Below are positions 52,342 to 59,806 of a stretch of 64,000 nt of DNA, one piece after another (the stretch's first letter is position 1; each line of letters begins with the position of its first letter). The position numbers and the translations under genes were made by a program. The stretch spans positions 1-64,000 of the forward strand of contig NZ_BMPI01000017.1 of assembly GCF_014647515.1 (NCBI RefSeq), given 5' to 3'. Source of the DNA: Dactylosporangium sucinum (GTDB taxonomy: Bacteria; Actinomycetota; Actinomycetes; Mycobacteriales; Micromonosporaceae). Below the pieces are notes generated by a model. That model ran no database searches, was not told where the DNA came from, and saw only the letters and a program-made list of their open reading frames with translations.

Positions 52342-53210
52342 TGACGACCGACGTGGTGGGCGGCGCGGTCGGCTACCGCCCGGGCGCGACCCTGTCCCTG
52401 TGGACGGAGATCCGCCGCCAGGCGGCCCGCCGCCGCACCCAGCTCGCACTGGGCTTCATGGTGCTGCTGCCGCTGATCATCCTGGTGGCGTTCCAGCTCG
52501 ACAGCGGCAACGGCGACGACGGCGGCGGTGGCGGCGAGTTCGCCCGCCTGTCCGAGCTGGCCACCTCGGGCGGCCCGAACTTCACCCTGTTCACCCTGCT
52601 GGTCTCGGCCGGCTTCCTGCTGGTGGTCGTGGTGGCGCTGTTCTGCGGCGACACGGTGGCGAGCGAGGCAAGCTGGGGAAGCCTCCGGTACCTCTTGGCG
52701 ATGCCGGTCCCGCGCGCCCGCCTGCTGGGCGTCAAGGTGACGGTGGCCCTGCTGTACAGCCTGTTGGCAATCTTGACCCTGGTGGGCACGGCGCTGCTGG
52801 CCGGCACGCTCCGCTACGGTTGGTCCCCGCTGAGCGGCCCGATCGGCGGCGAGATCACCGGCGGCCAGACGGTCCTGCGCCTGCTGGAGATCGTCGGGTA
52901 CCTCTGCATCTCCCTCCTGGTCGTCGCCTCCCTGGCCTTCCTGCTGTCGGTCCTGACGGACGCCCCGCTGGGCGCCGTGGGCGGCGCGGTGCTCCTCCAG
53001 ATCCTGTCGAACATCCTGGACCAGATCACCGCGCTGGGCAGCCTGCGCAGCGTCCTGCCGACGCATTACAACGACGCCTGGCTGGGCCTGCTGTCGACGC
53101 CGATGCAGACCGACGACCTGGTGAAGGGGAGCATCGCGGCGCTGGCGTACGCGACGGTGTTCTTCTCGCTGGCGTGGTGGCGCTTCCTCCGCAAGGACGT
53201 GGTCAGCTAA
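52341..53210 (+). CDS. ABC-2 type transporter permease, partner of the fusion ATPase
   Basis: 289 residues, six membrane helices, with a large first outer loop (GNGDDGGGGGEFARLSELAT) after helix 1, the usual ABC-2 permease plan. LRYLLAMPVPRARLLGVK is the cytoplasmic coupling region. The ATG overlaps the last base of the upstream stop codon (TGATG), so it is translated together with the peptidase-ATPase. The pair probably exports or extracts a substrate processed by the fused peptidase (inference). Confidence 0.88.
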   Translation: MTTDVVGGAVGYRPGATLSLWTEIRRQAARRRTQLALGFMVLLPLIILVAFQLDSGNGDDGGGGGEFARLSELATSGGPNFTLFTLLVSAGFLLVVVVALFCGDTVASEASWGSLRYLLAMPVPRARLLGVKVTVALLYSLLAILTLVGTALLAGTLRYGWSPLSGPIGGEITGGQTVLRLLEIVGYLCISLLVVASLAFLLSVLTDAPLGAVGGAVLLQILSNILDQITALGSLRSVLPTHYNDAWLGLLSTPMQTDDLVKGSIAALAYATVFFSLAWWRFLRKDVVS

Positions 53211-53453
53211 CGCTCGTCGCTCGTCGCCCGTCGCGCGGTGCCCGTCGTGTGTCGCGCGGTGCCCGTCACTCCCCGCCCGCCGTGACCGTCGCCGCCCGCC
53301 GCCTGCCGCCCACTCGGCGTCGGGCGGCAGGCACCTCCATTCCTCACCCACCTCCACTCCCCGCCGCGGTCGCTCTCGCCGCCTGCCTGGACTCTCGGCC
53401 GCGGTAGCTCTCGCCGCCCGCCCCCGCTCTCGCCGCCCGCCTCCGCTCCCGCC

Positions 53454-53527
53454 CGCGATCTTGGACTTGTGGTCCCGAATTTGTCCGACATGTAGCAAAT
53501 ATCCGGGACCACAACTCCAAGATCGCG
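53454..53527. repeat. Family-A intergenic hairpin, copy 3
   Basis: The 24-nt arm at 53454-53477 (CGCGATCTTGGACTTGTGG...) pairs with 53504-53527 with one mismatch around a 26-nt AT-richer loop. It lies downstream of the ABC permease in a 455-base gap. Bases 53211-53453 there are pyrimidine-rich with repeats of GTCGCGCGGTGCCCGTC and contain no gene. Confidence 0.75.
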
Positions 53528-53640
53528 GCGGTGCTCGGCGGTGCGCGGTGCGCGGACGGTGCGCGGGCGGTGCGCGGTGCGCGGCGGGGGTGGTGGTGGG
53601 CGGCGGCGAGGTGGGCGGCGGGGGTGGCGGGACGGAGCGG
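53528..53640. repeat. Low-complexity GGTGCGCG repeats
   Basis: GGTGCGCGG-type units recur about six times between 53538 and 53590, followed by G-rich sequence. No gene is visible. Confidence 0.5.
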
Positions 53641-53665
53641 TTACCGGGCGGTAAGGTGCCCGTCC

Positions 53666-54157
53666 ATGCGGATCTCGGCCCTCAGCGGCGCGTCGCTCCT
53701 GGTGCTCGGCCTCGCCGGCCTCGCCGGTGCGCTCTACTACGACCAGGCCCACGCCGCAGAGTGGACCACGTACGCCGAGCATGCCAACGCCATCAACGGG
53801 CCCGCCGAAGCCCTCACCGCCCAGGTCTTCACCCTCATCGGAGCCATCGCCGCCGGGTTCGGAGCGGTGATCTCCGGCGGCAGCGCCATCCTCGCGGCCG
53901 TCGGTGGGCGTATCGGGCACTGGATGCTGCGGGTCGCCGCCGTGCTCATCCTGGTTCTGCTCCTGCTCGTCGCCGCCGCGCTCGCGGTCGGAGCGCTCAC
54001 CGGGGACGAGCCCGCCGCCATTATCGACACGCCCGGATGGCTGCTCACGGCCGAGATCGGCGCATTGATGGTCGCCGTGCTCGGGGCCGGCATGACGACC
54101 GTGAATCTCTGGCGATTCACCCCCGCCGAAGACAGCGCCGAAGAGCACTACGCCTGA
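53666..54157 (+). CDS. Small four-helix membrane protein
   Basis: 163 residues with hydrophobic segments at about 5-24, 52-80, 86-112 and 124-146, and a short acidic tail (AEDSAEEHYA). No family recognised. TAAGGT (53652-53657) lies 8 nt before the ATG and there is no Shine-Dalgarno, so it looks leaderless. Overlaps the convergent gpgS gene by 10 bp. Confidence 0.7.
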   Translation: MRISALSGASLLVLGLAGLAGALYYDQAHAAEWTTYAEHANAINGPAEALTAQVFTLIGAIAAGFGAVISGGSAILAAVGGRIGHWMLRVAAVLILVLLLLVAAALAVGALTGDEPAAIIDTPGWLLTAEIGALMVAVLGAGMTTVNLWRFTPAEDSAEEHYA

Positions 54158-55089
54158 TAGCCGTCGACGGTCACCATCGGTGGGCGGTCCGGGAGCGACA
54201 CGTCGGTCACGTGCGGTACAACACCTTCTCCATCGCGCCGGAACTGCGTCAACGTCGGCCACAGCTTGTGCGCGGGTGCCACGCGATCGTTGATCGTGTG
54301 GACGATCGTCGCCGCCATCCGGCCCAGCGCCGCCGTGTCCTGGTGGCCGTGCGTGCGCTGACCCAGGTCGACCTGGGCCAGCGCGGACAGCCCGGCAGTG
54401 CGATACGTGTCGATGAGCAGCCCGGTCTCGACGCCGTAGCCGTACGCGAACGGCAGGCGCTCCAGCAGCGACCGCCGAGCCGCGTACTCGCCCGCGAGCG
54501 GCTGCACGACCCCCGCCAGCTCCGGGAAGTAGGCGTTCAGCAGCGGGCGCGCGGCCAGCTCGGTGACCCGCCCGCCGCCGGAGGCCGAGACGTCCAACAA
54601 TGGCCGGTCATAGAACGCCTTCACCATCAGCGTTGACGGGTCGGCGAACAGCGGCCCCAGCAGGCCGGTCACGAAGTGGGGTCGGAAGTCGGTCAGGTCG
54701 GCGTCGACGTACACCAGGATGTCCCCCGTCGTGACCGCCAGGGCCTTCCACAGGACCTCGCCCTTGCCAGGCCGCGAGCCGGTCCACGGCAGGATGTCGT
54801 CGCGGTGGTGCACGACGGCGCCGGCCGCGGCGGCCACCTCGGCCGTGCGGTCCACGGAGCCCGAGTCGACCACGACGACCTCGTCCACGAGTGAGCCGAG
54901 GGTGAGCACGCCGGTGACGATCTCGCCGACGGTCGGCTCCTCGTCGAGCGCCGGCAGGACCACCGAGACGCGGGCCCCGCCCTTCGCCGCGGCCAGCGAG
55001 GCGAGGGAGAAGTCCAGCCAGGAGGCGGTGCGGGCGGCGAACCAGGCGGCCGCGGAAGGGTGCATGAATGAAACCGTAGTCAGGTCCAT
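54148..55089 (-). CDS. gpgS: Glucosyl-3-phosphoglycerate synthase
   Basis: 313-residue GT-A glycosyltransferase (GT81). VSVVLPALDEEPTVGEIV, VVVDSGSVDRTAE, GKGEVLWKAL, the metal-binding YVDADL, MVKAFYDRPL, and GGGRVTELAARPLL, PLAGEYAARR match the GpgS family. It transfers glucose from NDP-glucose to 3-phosphoglycerate, the first step of methylglucose lipopolysaccharide or glucosylglycerate synthesis. It is divergent from the thrC riboswitch. Confidence 0.92.
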   Translation of the reverse strand: MDLTTVSFMHPSAAAWFAARTASWLDFSLASLAAAKGGARVSVVLPALDEEPTVGEIVTGVLTLGSLVDEVVVVDSGSVDRTAEVAAAAGAVVHHRDDILPWTGSRPGKGEVLWKALAVTTGDILVYVDADLTDFRPHFVTGLLGPLFADPSTLMVKAFYDRPLLDVSASGGGRVTELAARPLLNAYFPELAGVVQPLAGEYAARRSLLERLPFAYGYGVETGLLIDTYRTAGLSALAQVDLGQRTHGHQDTAALGRMAATIVHTINDRVAPAHKLWPTLTQFRRDGEGVVPHVTDVSLPDRPPMVTVDGYQA

Positions 55090-55153
55090 GTCGTGAGATG
55101 ACTCATACAGCGGGTGCCGTGGTGCCCCTTACACTGAAGCTACAACTGCATAC

Positions 55154-55277
55154 CTCATCCAGAGGGGCAGAGGGATACGGCCCGATGAAGCCCCGGCAAC
55201 CCCTGCGCGGACGACTCGATGACGAGTCGCGCGCGGTAGGTGCCAATTCCGTCCCGGTGAGACCCGGGAAAGATGAG
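55154..55277 (+). promoter_or_regulatory. SAM-I (S-box) riboswitch upstream of thrC
   Basis: P1 is CTCATC (55154-55159) paired with GATGAG (55272-55277). The conserved core follows in order: AGAGGGGCAGAGGGATACGG, CCCGATGAAGCCCCGGCAAC, a variable P3 arm, AGGTGCCAATTCC, a P4 hairpin, and GGGAAAGATGAG. These match the S-box consensus rather than SAM-IV. The ribosome-binding site AGAGGA (55276-55281) overlaps the 3' strand of P1, and the following TCCTC can pair with GAGGA. Control of translation start by SAM is therefore likely. Confidence 0.9.
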
Positions 55278-55290
55278 AGGAAATCCTCGC

Positions 55291-56565
55291 ATGACGTCGA
55301 CGCTCAGCGTCTTCACCGAAGCCGGCTCGCCCGCCCGCCACCTCGTGTGCCGGGGCTGTGGCGCCACGTTCCCGCTCGCCGCGCAGCACGCCTGTTACGA
55401 GTGTTTCGGCCCGCTCGAGGTGGGCTACGACGCCGCGGCGCTGGCCAAGGTCACCCGGGCGGAGATCGAGGCGGGGCCGAAGAACATCTGGCGCTACGCG
55501 CCGCTGCTGCCGGTGGGCAAGGACCCGGCCGGCCGCGTGACGCTCGACCCGGGGCTCACCCCGCTGGTCAAGGCCGACGTTCTGGGCGCCGAGCTCGGCT
55601 TCACCGCCCCGCTGTGGGTCAAGGACGACTCGGCCAACCCGACCCACTCGTTCAAGGACCGCGTCGTCTCGGTCGCGCTGACCGCGGCCAAGGCGCTGGG
55701 CTTTACGCGCTACTCCTGCGCATCTACCGGCAACCTCGCCAACTCGGTCGCCGCGCACGCGGCCCGCGCCGGCGTCCGCTCGACCGTGTTCATCCCGGCC
55801 GACCTGGAGCCCGGCAAGGTTCTCATGACCGCGGTGTACGGCGGCGAGGTGGTCGCGATCGAGGGCTCCTACGACGAGGTCAACCGGCTCTGCTCGGAGC
55901 TCACCGAGACCGACGAGTTCGAGGACACGGCGTTCGTCAACGTCAACGTCCGCCCGTTCTACGCCGAGGGCTCCAAGACGCTCGGGTATGAGGTGGCCGA
56001 GCAGCTCGGCTGGCGCATCCCGGCCCAGGTGGTCATCCCGATGGCCAGCGGCGAGCTGCTCACCAAGGTCGACAAGGCATTCAGCGAGCTGGTCGAGATC
56101 GGGCTGGTGCCGCCGACCGAGTGGAAGGTGTTCGGCGCGCAGTCGGCCGGCTGCAACCCCATCGCGACGGCGCTGCACAAGGGCGTCGACGAGATTGTCC
56201 CGGTCAAGCCGACGGGCATCGCGAAGTCGCTGAACATCGGCGACCCGGCCGCGGGCGTCTACGCGCTGGAGTCGGTGCGCCGCACGGGCGGCTGGATGGA
56301 GTACGCCGACGACGACGAGATCCGCGCCGGCATCCAGCTGCTGGCTCGCACGACGGGCGTCTTCGCCGAGACCGCGGGCGGTGTGACCACGGCGGTACTG
56401 CAGAAGCTCGTCCAGACCGGCAAGCTCGACCCGGCCGCCGAGACCGTCGTCTTCAACACCGGCGACGGACTGAAGACCCTCGATGCCGTTGCCGACCGGG
56501 TGGGCTTCACGCACCGCGTCAAGCCCTCGCTGAAGTCGGCCCGCGAGGCCGGGCTGCTGGGATGA
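55291..56565 (+). CDS. thrC: Threonine synthase
   Basis: 424-residue PLP enzyme. The N-terminal zinc-like segment (CRGCGATFPLAAQHACYECF) is kept. The PLP lysine lies in THSFKDR, and the phosphate-binding loop region follows (CASTGNLANSVAAHAAR). It converts O-phosphohomoserine to threonine. The start ATG 55291 is 9 nt after the AGAGGA that overlaps the SAM riboswitch; an upstream ATG frame beginning inside P1 is less likely. Linking threonine synthase to SAM makes sense because methionine and threonine share homoserine, but such control is uncommon. Confidence 0.93.
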   Translation: MTSTLSVFTEAGSPARHLVCRGCGATFPLAAQHACYECFGPLEVGYDAAALAKVTRAEIEAGPKNIWRYAPLLPVGKDPAGRVTLDPGLTPLVKADVLGAELGFTAPLWVKDDSANPTHSFKDRVVSVALTAAKALGFTRYSCASTGNLANSVAAHAARAGVRSTVFIPADLEPGKVLMTAVYGGEVVAIEGSYDEVNRLCSELTETDEFEDTAFVNVNVRPFYAEGSKTLGYEVAEQLGWRIPAQVVIPMASGELLTKVDKAFSELVEIGLVPPTEWKVFGAQSAGCNPIATALHKGVDEIVPVKPTGIAKSLNIGDPAAGVYALESVRRTGGWMEYADDDEIRAGIQLLARTTGVFAETAGGVTTAVLQKLVQTGKLDPAAETVVFNTGDGLKTLDAVADRVGFTHRVKPSLKSAREAGLLG

Positions 56566-56909
56566 TTTTTCCGCCCACCCAGGGGTGATTTCGCTACTGT
56601 CCGTTCACGGAGAGAGAGCGCTTCCACGCTTGGACGAGGGCGCGCTCGTCCGATCGGAGGATCCGGTCGCAACGCAGCGTGATCACTCTCGCGCGGTCCG
56701 CTGCGCGAGGGACTTGACGCCCTTTCTCGGGGGGTCCAGGATGCTCGGTGCGGGAGGACGTGTCGCCGCGAGACCCGGGCCCTGGCCCCAAAGTCCGCGA
56801 CCACAACACCGGAGGTGTTGGCGAGCGTCCTCTCGACCATTTCCTGGCCAGGGCCGCATCGGCGGGAAAATTTGTTGCCGGTCGATGAACGGTCGGTCAG
56901 GCTGGCCCA
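56566..56909. other. Intergenic region with two short hairpins
   Basis: 344 bases with no credible gene. GGACGAG (56632-56638) pairs with CTCGTCC (56645-56651), which may end thrC transcription. CAACACC (56804-56810) pairs with GGTGTTG (56814-56820) around GGA; a CCACAAC next to it echoes the family-A arms. CAGGCT, 6 nt before the next ATG, may be a -10 box. Confidence 0.45.
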
Positions 56910-57917
56910 ATGACCCAGGACCTCTCCACGCTCGAGATCGTCGAGGTGCGCGCCGATGATCCGGCGGCGGTCGACGCGGCGTTCCAGGTGGGCAACGAGG
57001 CGATGCTCGCGGACTATCCCGAGCTCCCGCCGAGCTGTCGCTACGAGCACGACCAGCGCCTGCTGGTGCCGATGCCCGGCCTGGCGCGGCACACCTTCCT
57101 CGGCCACCGCGACGGCGTGCCCGTCGGCGCGGTGGTGGTCGACCTGCCGCTCTGGGACAACCTCGACAAGGCGATGTTCGACGTCTCCGTGGTGCCCGCG
57201 GCGCGGCGCCTGGGCGTCGGCCGCGCCCTCTACGCGCACGCGGCGGCGTTCGCCCGCGAGCAGGGCCGCCGGTCGGCCCTCGGCTTCAGCACCTTCCACG
57301 CGGAGGGCTTCGCCCAGGCGCTGGGCCTTGAGTCGAAGCTGACCGATGTCCGCCGCCGTCTCGACCTGTCGACCGTGGACGAGGCGGTGCTCGACCGGCT
57401 GTACGCCGAGGGCCTGGCCAAGGCCGCCGGCTACTCCGTGGTGCGGTGGGGCGACCGCACGCCCGACGAGCTGCTCGCGGACGTGGCCGCGCTGGACAGC
57501 TCGTTCATCGACGAGACGCCGATGGGCGACCTCGACTACGAGGCCGAGAAGCTCGACGCCAACCGGGTCCGGCAGAACGAAGAGGTTCGATCACGGCACG
57601 GCAAGCGCACCTACAACACGGGCGTGATCCACGACGCGAGCGGCCGCCTCGTCGCCTGGAGCGCGATCCGGAAGTCGAAGACCGTCGACTGGCACGCCTG
57701 GCAGCAGATCACGCTGGTGCACCCGCAGCACCGCGGTCATCGGCTCGGCGCGATAACGAAGGTCGAGAATCTTCGCTACCTGCGCGAAGAAGCGCCGGCC
57801 GTCCGCGTGATCGACACGTTCAACGCCGAGGTCAACTCGCACATGATCGCGATCAACGAGGCGATGGGGTTCCAGCGGCGCGAGCTGTGGGCGAACTGGC
57901 AGGGCTCAATCGCGTGA
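56910..57917 (+). CDS. Tandem GNAT-type acetyltransferase
   Basis: 335 residues containing two GNAT folds. The first (about 10-150) has VVPAARRLGVGRALYAHA, matching the acetyl-CoA-binding R/Q-x-x-G-x-G/A motif. The second (about 175-335) has VHPQHRGHRLGAITKVENL, also a good motif A. Tandem GNAT proteins of this kind are common in actinobacteria and often have unknown substrates. It overlaps the convergent regulator gene by 12 bp. Confidence 0.88.
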   Translation: MTQDLSTLEIVEVRADDPAAVDAAFQVGNEAMLADYPELPPSCRYEHDQRLLVPMPGLARHTFLGHRDGVPVGAVVVDLPLWDNLDKAMFDVSVVPAARRLGVGRALYAHAAAFAREQGRRSALGFSTFHAEGFAQALGLESKLTDVRRRLDLSTVDEAVLDRLYAEGLAKAAGYSVVRWGDRTPDELLADVAALDSSFIDETPMGDLDYEAEKLDANRVRQNEEVRSRHGKRTYNTGVIHDASGRLVAWSAIRKSKTVDWHAWQQITLVHPQHRGHRLGAITKVENLRYLREEAPAVRVIDTFNAEVNSHMIAINEAMGFQRRELWANWQGSIA

Positions 57918-58403
57918 GCGGTCCTCGTAGAGGGCCAGGAAGATCGAATACGGCCGGCCCGGACCCTTGCGGTCCCGGGCCGCGTACTCGTCGAGCAGGT
58001 CGACGAAGCGGTCGTGCAGCTCCTCCCACTCCTCCTCGGTGAGCCGCAGCCCCAGCCGGGCGAACCGTGCGGGCTGCTCGGCGATCGCCAGCTCCTCCTG
58101 AAACGCTTCGAGCACCGCCTGGTGGCCGCCGCCCATGTCGAGATCCCAGGACTTGCCCGTCGACAGGTAGGGCACCTCCCGCGACCCGCGCGGGCCGCGC
58201 CGCTCCTCCTGTGGCTCCAGGAAGCCGGTCGCGACCAGCGTGCGCACGTGGTGCAGCGCGGTGGCCGGGTTGAGATCGAGCCGGTGCGCGATCTCCTTGT
58301 TGGTCAGGGCGCGGTCCAGGCAGACCCGGATGATGCGCAGCCGCGTCGCCGACGCGAGCGCCTTGGCCTCGGCCTCCGTGGCCGGCCGCAGTTGTCTGCC
58401 CAC
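57906..58403 (-). CDS. ArsR-type winged-helix regulator
   Basis: 165 residues. The helix-turn-helix is LTNKEIAHRLDLNPATALHH, followed by the wing (GFLEPQEERRGPRGSREV) and a helical C-terminal half that probably dimerises. The GTG at 58403 has TAAGAT 7 nt upstream (58416-58411) and no Shine-Dalgarno: leaderless-like. Divergent from an MFS exporter, with the palindrome GATTG-N8-CAATC in the 52-bp gap, so it probably represses both genes (inference). Confidence 0.85.
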   Translation of the reverse strand: MGRQLRPATEAEAKALASATRLRIIRVCLDRALTNKEIAHRLDLNPATALHHVRTLVATGFLEPQEERRGPRGSREVPYLSTGKSWDLDMGGGHQAVLEAFQEELAIAEQPARFARLGLRLTEEEWEELHDRFVDLLDEYAARDRKGPGRPYSIFLALYEDRSRD

Positions 58404-58418
58404 GGCGTAAATCTTACC

Positions 58419-58449
58419 GATTGACTTTTCCCAATCAGTCGCCGACAGT
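58419..58449. promoter_or_regulatory. Operator and promoter between the ArsR-type regulator and MFS gene
   Basis: GATTG (58419-58423) and CAATC (58432-58436) form an inverted repeat with an 8-nt spacer. On the plus strand TTGACT (58421-58426) and GACAGT (58444-58449) are 17 bp apart, and the MFS GTG follows 6 nt later. The palindrome covers the -35 element. Confidence 0.6.
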
Positions 58450-58455
58450 GGGCTC

Positions 58456-59712
58456 GTGAGGGCCGGACTGCTGCGGGACCATGATTTTCGCCAGCTGTTC
58501 ACCGCCGACACGATCAGTCAGGTCGGCACCCAGGTGAGCGTGCTGGCGCTGCCACTTGTCGCGGTGCTCACCCTGCACGCCTCGCCGCTGGAGGTGGGCG
58601 TGCTCACCGCCGCCGAGACCGCGGCGTTCCTGCTCGTGGGCCTGCCGGCGGGCGCCCTGGTCGACCGGCTGCGGCGGCGCGGCGCGATGGTCGTGGCCGA
58701 CCTGCTGCGGGCGTTGCTGCTGGTCTCGGTCCCGATCGCCTGGTGGCTCGACGCCCTTTCGATGCCCCAGTTGTACCTCGTGGGCCTGCTCGCCGGCGTC
58801 TGCACGGTCTTCTTCGATGTTTCGTATCAGAGCTACCTGCCGTTCCTGGTCGGCAAGGAGCGCCTGGTCGAGGGCAACTCCCGGCTCGAGCTCGTGCGCT
58901 CCACCGCGCAGATCGGCGGCCCGACCGTGGCCGGCCTGCTCGTCAAGGCGGTCGGCGCGCCGGTCGCGATGCTGCTCGACGCGGTCAGCTACCTGGTCTC
59001 GGCGCTCTTCCTGGGCCGGATCCGCCGGATCGAGGATCGGCCGGAGCGGCGCCCCGACGCGCACCTCGGCCGCGAGATCCTCGAGGGGCTGCGGTTCGTC
59101 GTCGGCAACCGGCTGCTGCGGGCCATCGCGGCCTGCACCGGCACCTCCAACTTCTTCGGCGCCATCGTCCAGGCGACCCTGGTCGTGTTCCTCGCCCGTG
59201 AGCTGGCCCTGTCGCCGGCCCTCATCGGCCTGTTCTTCACGGTCGGCGGCCTCGGCGCGCTGGCGGGTGCCTTCCTGGTCCGCCCGATCACCCAGCTGGT
59301 CGGCGCGGGTCCGGCGATCTGGCTCGGCATCCTGGTCGGCGGCCTCGGCGGCCTGCTCGTCCCGCTCGCGGCGCCGGGCTGGCGACTCTGGCTGGCCGCG
59401 GCCGGCAGCGTCGTCTACGGCATCGGGGTGATCGTCTACAACGTCAACCAGGTGAGCTTCCGGCAGGGCATCACCCCCGACGCCCTGCTCGGCCGGATGA
59501 ACGCGACGATGCGGTTCATCGTCTGGGGCACGCTCCCGCTCGGCGGCCTGGCCGGTGGCGTGCTCGCCTCGGTGATCGGCGTGCACGAGGCGCTCTGGGT
59601 CGCCTCGGCCGCCGGGTTGGTCGCCGTCGTCCCCATTCTCGTGTCACCCTTGCGTTCGATGCGGGAACTGACTCCCGCCGTCTCCGCGGGCACGGAGGCG
59701 GTGCGGAAATAG
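58456..59712 (+). CDS. MFS transporter, MFS_3/enterobactin-exporter-like
   Basis: 418 residues with about 12 helices, an RDHDFRQLFTADTISQVG start typical of MFS_3 exporters, VDRLRRRGAMVVADLLRALLL in the helix 2-3 region, and FRQGITPDALLGRMNATMRF in a conserved inner loop. Probable multidrug or small-molecule efflux pump. Controlled by the divergent ArsR-type regulator. GTG start, leaderless-like. The last base of the stop codon starts a family-A hairpin. Confidence 0.87.
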   Translation: MRAGLLRDHDFRQLFTADTISQVGTQVSVLALPLVAVLTLHASPLEVGVLTAAETAAFLLVGLPAGALVDRLRRRGAMVVADLLRALLLVSVPIAWWLDALSMPQLYLVGLLAGVCTVFFDVSYQSYLPFLVGKERLVEGNSRLELVRSTAQIGGPTVAGLLVKAVGAPVAMLLDAVSYLVSALFLGRIRRIEDRPERRPDAHLGREILEGLRFVVGNRLLRAIAACTGTSNFFGAIVQATLVVFLARELALSPALIGLFFTVGGLGALAGAFLVRPITQLVGAGPAIWLGILVGGLGGLLVPLAAPGWRLWLAAAGSVVYGIGVIVYNVNQVSFRQGITPDALLGRMNATMRFIVWGTLPLGGLAGGVLASVIGVHEALWVASAAGLVAVVPILVSPLRSMRELTPAVSAGTEAVRK

Positions 59713-59781
59713 CCGATCTTGTGGTTGTGCCGGGCGGTGCCGCCTCCAGTCGCTGAAGCTCGACACAACCGCAAGATCGGC
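59712..59781. repeat. Family-A intergenic hairpin, copy 4
   Basis: GCCGATCTTGTGGTTGTG at 59712-59729 pairs with CACAACCGCAAGATCGGC at 59764-59781 with one mismatch around a 34-nt loop. It begins at the last base of the MFS stop codon and ends 25 bases before paaN, so it is likely the MFS transcript end. Confidence 0.75.
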
Positions 59782-59806
59782 GCTCTCCCGGTGGCAGGAT
59801 GGCGGC

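Noticed and set aside
55273..55290. Upstream start for thrC inside the riboswitch
   Set aside because: It would add six residues not seen in the family and would start within P1; ATG 55291 is well spaced from AGAGGA.
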